Shown here: positions 43,960 through 50,644 of the stretch, one piece after another
How positions within the stretch are numbered: position 1 is the first letter of the stretch
Layout: every line of letters starts with the position of its first letter
Source: JAIBJN01 sp963842305
GTDB taxonomy: Bacteria > Actinomycetota > Thermoleophilia > Gaiellales > Gaiellaceae
DNA length: 64,000 bases
Direction of reading: 5' to 3'
Assembly (NCBI GenBank): GCA_963842305.1
Contig: CAWJFW010000002.1
Coordinates: forward strand, 806,001-870,000
Translations under genes and position numbers: made by a program
Notes under the pieces: model-generated
Told to the model about the DNA's origin: nothing
Databases searched by the model: none
The model's input: only the letters and a program-made list of their open reading frames with translations

Positions 43960-44847
43960 TCAGCGCTTCTGCCAGACGCGGACCCAGTCGACCTTGGTAT
44001 GCAGCTCGTCGGGCGAGCTCGCGTCGGGCTGAGACTCTCCGCCCGTGTACATGCTGAGGATGAGGAACATGCGCGTGTTCGTCGTCTCGAAGACCGGCCA
44101 GCTCATCATCCGGCGCTGGTCGAGGAACCACGTCACCCGCTGCGGCGTCCAGCGCATCGCGTACGTGTGGAAGCGCCTGGTGAGATTCTTCCGCTGCGGA
44201 TGCCAGTTGTTGTCGTTGATCGCGTTGGAAGGGGGCGGGCAGATGCCCTCCGCCGAATTGCGATGGATCGTCCCGGTGAAGACCCTCGGGTCGCTCCCGT
44301 AGCCCTCGAAGACGTCGATCTCGGCCCCTCGGGCCCCCCGGGAGCAGTCACCGTTTGCTCTCGCCCAGGCGTTCGAGATCATCCAGAACCCGGGCCAGGA
44401 GCCGTTGCCCCTCGTCCACTTCATCCGCGCCTCGAAGTACCCGAACTTGAAGAGCTTGTGCGCCCTGAAGGTCGTCACGGCGATATTGGTCGGGTAGCCC
44501 TGTGAGCGCCGCGAGACGAGGTGGAGGACGCCCTTCTTGACGTACTGGCTCCTCCGGAACCTCTCCGTGTTCCACCACTCACTCCTGTCCCACACGCGGC
44601 GCCGAAGCTTCTTGAACGTGTCCTTGAAGACGACGCGGTACCCGTCGCCCCGGATCGCCCTCGGCGTCCGCGCGGGCGGTTTCCTGCTGAGCACGGCCGC
44701 TCGCTCCGCCGTTCCCGACCCGTCCCGCGCACTCGGCCCCGTGGCGGCGTGCGTGGAACCGGCATCGGCGGCAAACGGCGGTAGCGCTCCCGGAAGTGCG
44801 AGAAGCGAGAGAACGACAAGACAGACTGCGGCTAAGAGTCGGCTCAA
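43960..44847 (-). CDS. Secreted GH16 glycanase, intact (third of three)
   Basis: A 295-aa enzyme. TTG start 44847, signal peptide LLAAVCLVVLSLLALPGALP, a short Ala/Arg-rich linker, then the GH16 domain alone, without the DNRLRE module of its neighbours. Catalytic signature GAEIDVFEGYG; aromatic subsite residues in WPGFWMISNAWAR and MRWTPQRVTWFLD. It shares the KVDWVRVWQK ending with the other two. Likely an endo-beta-glucanase or galactanase acting on the cluster's own polymer; substrate not visible. Just 10 bp from the DNRLRE-GH16 start downstream, so all three may form an operon. Confidence 0.88.
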   Translation of the reverse strand: MSRLLAAVCLVVLSLLALPGALPPFAADAGSTHAATGPSARDGSGTAERAAVLSRKPPARTPRAIRGDGYRVVFKDTFKKLRRRVWDRSEWWNTERFRRSQYVKKGVLHLVSRRSQGYPTNIAVTTFRAHKLFKFGYFEARMKWTRGNGSWPGFWMISNAWARANGDCSRGARGAEIDVFEGYGSDPRVFTGTIHRNSAEGICPPPSNAINDNNWHPQRKNLTRRFHTYAMRWTPQRVTWFLDQRRMMSWPVFETTNTRMFLILSMYTGGESQPDASSPDELHTKVDWVRVWQKR

Positions 44848-45165
44848 GGCGGCAGCGAGTTCCGGGGCGATCCGCCGCGCATCCTAACCCTTTAGCTAGC
44901 TTCATGTTTTGGTTGGATTCGCGATGCTTGGATTGATAGTCTCGTAACGATCTCGGGAATTGCGGTGCGGCATGAACGGGACAGCGGTGTGGTGCACGCG
45001 GACGGGTGGCGTCCCATAGGGACCCCACGCGGCACATCGGGTCAGCGCATGCCTCACGCTCATGTGAGGTGTCGTGGTGGATGGAGTGAATGCGGCGGAT
45101 CGACGATGCGGCCTCGAGCGGTCGGCTGACCGCTCCCTGCCGTCGCGCCGATCGGTGAGGCGGTA
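44848..45165. promoter_or_regulatory. Divergent intergenic region with two small perfect inverted repeats
   Basis: 318 bp between the GH16 genes and the priming transferase. AT-rich patch at 44885-44945 (a TTGGAT at about 44915-44935 with a possible ATAGTC 17 bp on). Two perfect inverted repeats: GTCCC-ata-GGGAC at 45011-45023 and CCTCAC-gctcat-GTGAGG at 45052-45069, placed 100-150 bp before the sugar transferase start. They could be operators for the locus. No gene is present. Confidence 0.4.
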
Positions 45166-46629
45166 ATGAGCACAATCGAGACTCAGCGTGCGAACGGCGG
45201 CTCGCTCGCAGCTGTTCGGCCGGAGGAACTGGCCGGTCGCCGAGCCCGTCGCTTCTCGTCGTGGGCGCGGATTTCGCTGGCAACCGATTTCGTCGCCCTC
45301 GCCTGCGCGCTCCTGCTCGCGCACCTGGCGCCCGGCCCGATGGGCGTCTCCCTGGGCTGGTCGATCGTTTTCGGCGGCATCGTGATCGGATTGCTCTGGA
45401 CGAGGAGGATGTACTGGCCGCCGCTCGATCTTCGGATGCTCGACGCAATTCGATCGATCGTCGTCGCCGTGGCCCTCGCTGCTGCGCTGACGACCACGAT
45501 GCGTGCGCTCCTGACGAACGCCCCCTCGGTCGGCAGGGAGATGATCGAGCCCTGGCTCTTCGGCACCGTGTTCCTGGTCGCGGGCCGGATCTTGCTTCTC
45601 ACTGCCGAGCGCCGAGCCAGGAGAAGGGGTGAGGGCCAGCGCACGCTGATCGTCGGGGCGGGAAACGTCGGTCGTTTGGTTTCGGAGCGACTCGGCGAGC
45701 ATCCCGAAGTGGGCTTGACACCGGTCGCGTTTCTCGACAAGGAGCCGCTGCACGGGGGCGATGTCACCGGCCTCCCGGTCTTTTCCGAAGGCTGGGATCT
45801 CGAGCGCGTTGTCCGCGACCAGGGGATCGAGCACGTCATCCTCACGTTCTCGGCGGCACCGGAGGAGGTGCATCTCCGCTTGCTGAAGCGCTGCGACGAG
45901 CTCGGGATCGCGAACTCGCTCGTGCCGCGCCTCTTCGAGAAGTCGACCGAGCACGTCAGGGTCGTTCCGCTTGGCGGACTCCCGCTCGTCGCGCGTCACT
46001 CGCCCAACCCGAGGAGCTGGGTATTTGTCCTGAAGCACGGCGTCGATCGCCTGGCCGCAGCCGTGGCCGTTCTCGTCCTCTCGCCGCTTCTGGTGGCGCT
46101 CGCTTTGGGGGTCTGGCTCACGTCGGGGCGGCCGATCTTCTACCGCGCCGAGCGGGTCGGCCGCGACGGCAAGCGCTTCGACATGCTGAAGTTCCGGACG
46201 ATGCTTCCGATGACCGACGAGGAGCGCACGAATCTCGTCGTCGACCCGAACACGGGGACCGGCGGCATCAACTCGAACGGTCGCGACCGCCGAACACCCC
46301 TGGGCACATTCATGCGTCGCACGTCTCTGGACGAGCTCCCCCAGCTCTTCAACGTCCTCAAGGGCGACATGAGCCTGGTCGGCCCCCGTCCCGAGCGGAC
46401 CGAGTATGTCGAGGTCTACGAGAAGGAAGTGCACCGCTACGACGAGCGGCATCGCGTCAAGTCGGGAATCACCGGCCTGGCGCAGGTCAACGGGCTCCGC
46501 GGGATGACATCACTTGCGGACCGTGCCGAGTGCGACAACTACTACATCGAGAACTGGTCGCTTTGGCTCGACGTCAAGATCATGGTCATGACGTTTTCGG
46601 CAGTCGCTCGCTCGGCCAACGACGAGTGA
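45166..46629 (+). CDS. Polyprenyl-phosphate sugar phosphotransferase (initiating EPS transferase)
   Basis: A 487-aa membrane protein that starts the repeat unit by transferring a sugar-1-phosphate to undecaprenyl phosphate. Four to five N-terminal helices (residues ~40-150), a cytosolic Rossmann-like CoA/NAD fold (TLIVGAGNVGRLV at ~160), one further helix (VDRLAAAVAVLVLSPLLVALAL) and a catalytic C-terminal domain with RVGRDGKRFDMLKFRTM, RRTSLDELPQLFNVLKGDMSLVGPRPE and the ending SGITGLAQVNGLRGMTSLADR. Similar to WbaP/WcaJ. It faces the GH16 genes and precedes a GT4, so it likely anchors this locus. Confidence 0.92.
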   Translation: MSTIETQRANGGSLAAVRPEELAGRRARRFSSWARISLATDFVALACALLLAHLAPGPMGVSLGWSIVFGGIVIGLLWTRRMYWPPLDLRMLDAIRSIVVAVALAAALTTTMRALLTNAPSVGREMIEPWLFGTVFLVAGRILLLTAERRARRRGEGQRTLIVGAGNVGRLVSERLGEHPEVGLTPVAFLDKEPLHGGDVTGLPVFSEGWDLERVVRDQGIEHVILTFSAAPEEVHLRLLKRCDELGIANSLVPRLFEKSTEHVRVVPLGGLPLVARHSPNPRSWVFVLKHGVDRLAAAVAVLVLSPLLVALALGVWLTSGRPIFYRAERVGRDGKRFDMLKFRTMLPMTDEERTNLVVDPNTGTGGINSNGRDRRTPLGTFMRRTSLDELPQLFNVLKGDMSLVGPRPERTEYVEVYEKEVHRYDERHRVKSGITGLAQVNGLRGMTSLADRAECDNYYIENWSLWLDVKIMVMTFSAVARSANDE

Positions 46630-46669
46630 CGTCGGTTTACCCTGCGCTCCAAGCGCAGAACGGAGTCAT

Positions 46670-47779
46670 GTGACCCACCGCGGCCTCGTCGCAAACGGTG
46701 ATCCCCGCAATCTCGCCACCTTCAGCAACATCCCGCACTTCTTCCTGAAGGCGGGCATGAAGAACGGGCTCCTGCACTCGGGAGTCGTCCTTCGGCCGGA
46801 GGAGCTCCGTACGAGGCGCTTCCTCTGGAACGCGGTGCAGCCGCTGGCTCTCGATCGGCCGGGCGGCTGGACGTACTCCCAGAGGTATGCCCGGACGGTC
46901 TGGCCTCGCAGAGAGGTCGATGGTGAGGTGGAGGAGTACATCAGCCACTATCAGCTGCTCCCGCCACGAGACGCCGTTCGCGAGCCGATCACGTACTACA
47001 TCGACGCGACGATGCGCCAGTGGTTCGACGAGTACGGCTACCGAATCGGGCGACGCGTGCGAGCTGATGCCCTCGCGCGGGAGCGCGAGGCGTACCTGAG
47101 CGCCAGGTACGTCGTCGGCATGAGCGATTGGTGCGCGGAGGACGTGATCTCCTCGTACGGAGTGCCGCGGGAGCAGGTCCGCACGATCCTGCCCGCTGCA
47201 AACATCGACGATGAATCACTCACCCCGGCCGAGGAGTGGAGCGGAGAGCTGACACCGCTTCGCTTGGGCCTCGTCGGAATCGACTGGGAGCGAAAGGGCG
47301 GGCCGCTCCTCCTCGAGGCCGCTTCGATCCTCGGACGCATGGGCCACGACGTCGAAGTCGTCGTCGTAGGCCCTGATCCGAGCCGCGTGCCGGCTCATCC
47401 CGCGCTGCGGGCGCTCGGGTATGTCCACAAGGGCAGGGACACCCGGCGCTTCGTCGAGATCGTCAGAAGCTTTCACTTCGGCTGCCTCCTCTCCCGGGTC
47501 GAGGCGTCGGGGTTCTCGGCGCTCGAGTACCTCCGCCTCGGCATCCCGATCATCACGACCGCGGTCGGAGGGATCGTGGACCCGAAGGACGCCGGACTGC
47601 GCTTCCCGCTTGCGGCCGACGGGGAGCAGATTGCCGCGGCCCTGGTGGAGGTTCTTGCAGACCCCGATCGGTATGCCACGATGCGCAAGGCAGCGGCTCG
47701 AGAGGGCGTGGAGTTCCGCTGGGATCGAACGGCGAAGGAAATGCTGAGTCTCCTTGACGGAAGTTCACCGGACATCTAG
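46670..47779 (+). CDS. Glycosyltransferase family 4
   Basis: A 369-aa GT-B enzyme starting at GTG 46670 (ACGGAG upstream). Unusual long N-terminal part (NIPHFFLKAGMKNGLLHSGV), then ITYYIDATMRQWFDEYG, RYVVGMSDWCAEDVISSYGVP and, in the donor half, LRLGLVGIDWERKGGPLLLEAASIL and GFSALEYLRLGIPIITTAVGG (acidic motif). It follows the priming transferase by about 40 bp on the same strand and may add the second sugar. The last codons overlap a small membrane-protein gene. Confidence 0.83.
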   Translation: MTHRGLVANGDPRNLATFSNIPHFFLKAGMKNGLLHSGVVLRPEELRTRRFLWNAVQPLALDRPGGWTYSQRYARTVWPRREVDGEVEEYISHYQLLPPRDAVREPITYYIDATMRQWFDEYGYRIGRRVRADALAREREAYLSARYVVGMSDWCAEDVISSYGVPREQVRTILPAANIDDESLTPAEEWSGELTPLRLGLVGIDWERKGGPLLLEAASILGRMGHDVEVVVVGPDPSRVPAHPALRALGYVHKGRDTRRFVEIVRSFHFGCLLSRVEASGFSALEYLRLGIPIITTAVGGIVDPKDAGLRFPLAADGEQIAAALVEVLADPDRYATMRKAAAREGVEFRWDRTAKEMLSLLDGSSPDI

Positions 47780-48068
47780 GCCGTTCGCGAGCTCGTCGTC
47801 CGCGTGGGGGTGGATCGCGCTCGGGCTGACGCTTCTCTCGGCGGTCGGGTACGCGCTCCAGACCATCCTCGACTACGTGCACGTGCCCGACGATCTCACG
47901 AGGCTCGTGTTCTTCGGCTTCTTCGAGTGGGACGGAGTGCTCGCTCTCCTCGCCGGTATCATTGCCGTCTGGACGGGGCGACACAGAAATGACTGGACGT
48001 TGCGGTTCGGCCTTGTCGCGATCTTCTATGTTGCACTCGCCCAGACGATCCAATCTCTCTGGGACTAG
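47754..48068 (+). CDS. Small three-helix membrane protein, hypothetical
   Basis: A 104-aa protein starting at TTG 47754, inside the end of the glycosyltransferase gene (26-bp overlap). About three hydrophobic segments: WGWIALGLTLLSAVGYAL, FEWDGVLALLAGIIAVWTG and LRFGLVAIFYVALAQTIQSLW. Not a family I recognise. Likely cotranscribed with the GT. Confidence 0.5.
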   Translation: MTEVHRTSRPFASSSSAWGWIALGLTLLSAVGYALQTILDYVHVPDDLTRLVFFGFFEWDGVLALLAGIIAVWTGRHRNDWTLRFGLVAIFYVALAQTIQSLWD

Positions 48069-48086
48069 CCCGACACCGATGCTGAC

Positions 48087-49073
48087 GTGAACGCGTTTCG
48101 AGCCGGCGATATGGTCGAGGTTCGGGGCGAGGAGGAAATCCTCGGGTCGCTCGATGCCGACGGCACGCTCGACGGCTTGCCGTTCATGCCGGAGATGCTC
48201 GCGTTCTGCGGGCAGCGATACCGGGTCAGGTCACGGGCGCACAAGGCCTGCGACACGATCGACTGGGAGCAGTACCGGCGGATGGAGGACGCCGTCCATC
48301 TCGGAGAGTTGCGCTGCGACGGGTCGGCACACGGGGGCTGCGAGGCCGGTTGCCTCCTCTACTGGAACGAGGCATGGCTTCGCCCGGTCGACGCGGGCGA
48401 GCCCGCCGCGACCGCTCCGAGCAACGGCGACGCCGTCGACCCGGCCTCCAGGGAGACGCTCGTAGGCGCGGCCCGGGTCGGAGAGAACGAGGCGGGCGAG
48501 ACGCTCTACTCCTGTCAGGCGACCGAGCTCAAGCGCGCGTCGAAGGGCTTTCTCCCCTGGTGGGAACCCAGCCAGTACGTGCAGGACGTCACCTCGGGCA
48601 ACTCGACACCGGGGCGCGTTGCCCGTGCGCTTCTGGTCGGGCTGTTCAACCGGTTCCAGCACGCCAACGCGCGCTTCCTCCCGCGCCATCGTCTCATCCG
48701 GGGCGGCAAGCGCTACCCGTTCATCGAGGGAACGGCCGCGAACGGCGCACCTTCCGCCACACTCGACCTGCGTCCAGGGGAGATAGTCGAGATCAAGAGC
48801 AAGGAAGAGATCTTCGCGACGCTGGACGAGGACGACAAGACCCAAGGGCTTCGGTTCGATTCCGAGATGCTCAAGTACTGCGGCCGGCGGGCGCGCGTAC
48901 TGCGCCGAATCGAGAAGATCATCGACGAGAAGACGGGGCGCATGCTCACGATCAGGAAGGACTGCGTCATCCTCGACGGCGTCATCTGCACTGGCGACTA
49001 CCATCGCTCCTGCCCCCGCGCAATCTATCCCTACTGGCGCGAGGCCTGGCTTCGCCGGGTCGAGAGTCCCTAG
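48087..49073 (+). CDS. Conserved protein with an internally duplicated cysteine-containing module
   Basis: A 328-aa soluble protein made of two related modules, residues ~5-105 and ~225-328. The first runs GDMVEVRGEEEILGSLD, LPFMPEMLAFCG, KACDTIDWEQ, LRCDGSAHGGCEAGC and YWNEAWLR. The second runs PGEIVEIKSKEEIFATLD, LRFDSEMLKYCG, RKDCVILDGVICTGDYHRSCP and YWREAWLR. The SH3-like opening and the cysteine clusters are shared. I recognise the single-module pattern as a widespread unnamed family that tends to sit near surface-sugar and peptide loci. The cysteines could bind a metal. A real, probably undescribed function. Confidence 0.72.
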   Translation: MNAFRAGDMVEVRGEEEILGSLDADGTLDGLPFMPEMLAFCGQRYRVRSRAHKACDTIDWEQYRRMEDAVHLGELRCDGSAHGGCEAGCLLYWNEAWLRPVDAGEPAATAPSNGDAVDPASRETLVGAARVGENEAGETLYSCQATELKRASKGFLPWWEPSQYVQDVTSGNSTPGRVARALLVGLFNRFQHANARFLPRHRLIRGGKRYPFIEGTAANGAPSATLDLRPGEIVEIKSKEEIFATLDEDDKTQGLRFDSEMLKYCGRRARVLRRIEKIIDEKTGRMLTIRKDCVILDGVICTGDYHRSCPRAIYPYWREAWLRRVESP

Positions 49074-49135
49074 CTCGGGCCGCCAAGTTCTCGCAAGACC
49101 CGAGAACGTGAGCTGGCCTTTCGACTGCGCCGCGC

Positions 49136-50458
49136 CTATTGCCTGGCGTGGAAGAGCACGCGGCCGCGGTCGCTGACCCCCAGGATCTCGATGTGCCGAA
49201 AGCCGGCTGCCCGAAGGCGATCGTGCTCGATCCTCAGCGAGCCGTGTCCTTCGTAGATGAGCTCGGGAAACCGGGAGAGGAACGTGAAGAACGCTTTCTT
49301 GTCGTCGACCCACTCCCCGATCGACATTGCAACAGCAATGTCCGCGGAGGGGAGGCGTGCCTGCCAGCCGTCCGATGAACCCAGCCTCAGCTGCTCGAAA
49401 CGGGGGCGGACTCCGAGGCCGGTAGCGATCAGCTGCGCGGCATCGAGTGCTGAGGCGTCGGCGTCGACTCCGATCGCCGACTGCGCTCCCTCGAGGAGGG
49501 CGAAGCAACAGAAGAGCCCAACGCTGCACCCGAGGTCGAGGACGTTCTTACCCTCGAACGCCACCGTCTCACGAATCCAGGTCCAGCGAAGAAACCAGGG
49601 GCGCCACCCCGGGAAGTGGACGCCTCCGACCGTGAGGGATGAGTACGCCAACCACTTCCCTGCGGTCGTGTTCCAACGAGCGGCGCGGCTCCAACCCGCC
49701 TCGAGCAGCTTGGCGGCCTCGCCCTCGTCGGACATCGTCAGCGAGGTCGTCGACAATCGCTCGACCCGACGGAGCTTGAAGGTTCGGTATATCTGCTGTG
49801 AATTCGGCCAGAGGCGGAGGAACGCAAGCTTCGCGGTCCGTTGCATCAACCCATAGCGACCGAACAGAAAGCGCCGAGAGTCCGTCGTCGCTGCACGTCT
49901 GCGCGTGCTGAGGACGGCATCGCCGAAGTCGACGGGTTGGATCGTGCCCTGCTCGTCCCCGAGGTAGTTCGGCGATTGCATGTCGACGTGTGCAACCCCC
50001 TCACGGTGCAGCCGAGCGACTGAGCGCCAGGTGCGCCAACCGAGCACGAACTTGCGAAGCAGGCCGGCCCGCTGCCAGAGCTCGGTAAGGGGCTCGCCCT
50101 CGACGTAGTCGCACCAGAGCACTTCCCACTCTCCGTGTTCCTCGAATACCGGGTGTCGGTCGAACACCGAATGTCGCTGCAGACGCTCGAGCACCTCGTA
50201 CTCCGACGCAAGCTGTTGCCCGTAACGGTCGTGACTGGCAGACCGCCGTTGCACCTTCGCCATTCGGTCGGCGACGCGGTAGATGCGACGGTCGTTGTCG
50301 GCCGGGCTGACGTAGAGCAGGTGGGCTTCTGCGCCCAGGTTCTGGTCGACGAACTCGCGCCACTCGTTCTGCTCGCGGATCGCGCGGGCGCCGAGGCCCT
50401 CTGGATCGGTCGGCGCGTGCTCACCCAGGTCGTTCTCATGGCCGGCGAGTCCGCTCAC
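49136..50458 (-). CDS. Kinase-like domain fused to class I SAM methyltransferase
   Basis: A 440-aa protein from GTG 50458. Residues ~45-240 form a protein-kinase-like (Kdo/choline-kinase-type) fold with catalytic loop HVDMQSPNYLG (HxD..N) and IQPVDFGDAVLS (DFG). Residues ~300-440 form a methyltransferase with motif I VLDLGCSVGLFCCFALLEGA and VGVDADASALDAAQ. WEVLWCDYVEGEPL matches the hinge. The architecture parallels the gene at 10219-11629, but here the catalytic residues are all present. It may phosphorylate and methylate the same glycolipid or polysaccharide terminus, as chain-terminating WbdD-type enzymes do. It diverges from the LuxR ATPase. Confidence 0.8.
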   Translation of the reverse strand: MSGLAGHENDLGEHAPTDPEGLGARAIREQNEWREFVDQNLGAEAHLLYVSPADNDRRIYRVADRMAKVQRRSASHDRYGQQLASEYEVLERLQRHSVFDRHPVFEEHGEWEVLWCDYVEGEPLTELWQRAGLLRKFVLGWRTWRSVARLHREGVAHVDMQSPNYLGDEQGTIQPVDFGDAVLSTRRRAATTDSRRFLFGRYGLMQRTAKLAFLRLWPNSQQIYRTFKLRRVERLSTTSLTMSDEGEAAKLLEAGWSRAARWNTTAGKWLAYSSLTVGGVHFPGWRPWFLRWTWIRETVAFEGKNVLDLGCSVGLFCCFALLEGAQSAIGVDADASALDAAQLIATGLGVRPRFEQLRLGSSDGWQARLPSADIAVAMSIGEWVDDKKAFFTFLSRFPELIYEGHGSLRIEHDRLRAAGFRHIEILGVSDRGRVLFHARQ

Positions 50459-50644
50459 TCACCGAGTGTAAAGAGCGCAACCCCGGGAAACTAGAGGGAT
50501 CGAAGTCCTGCCGGCTCCTCCTAGCCGTGTGGGTAGAGGCCGGCTCTCTGCAGCCTGGTGGTCGGCCGGATCCCGGTTCACGCGCGCGGTCGGATGCTGC
50601 GCCCTTTCCCGGAGGCGTTCCGATACCTAGCATGGTGCCGGGAG

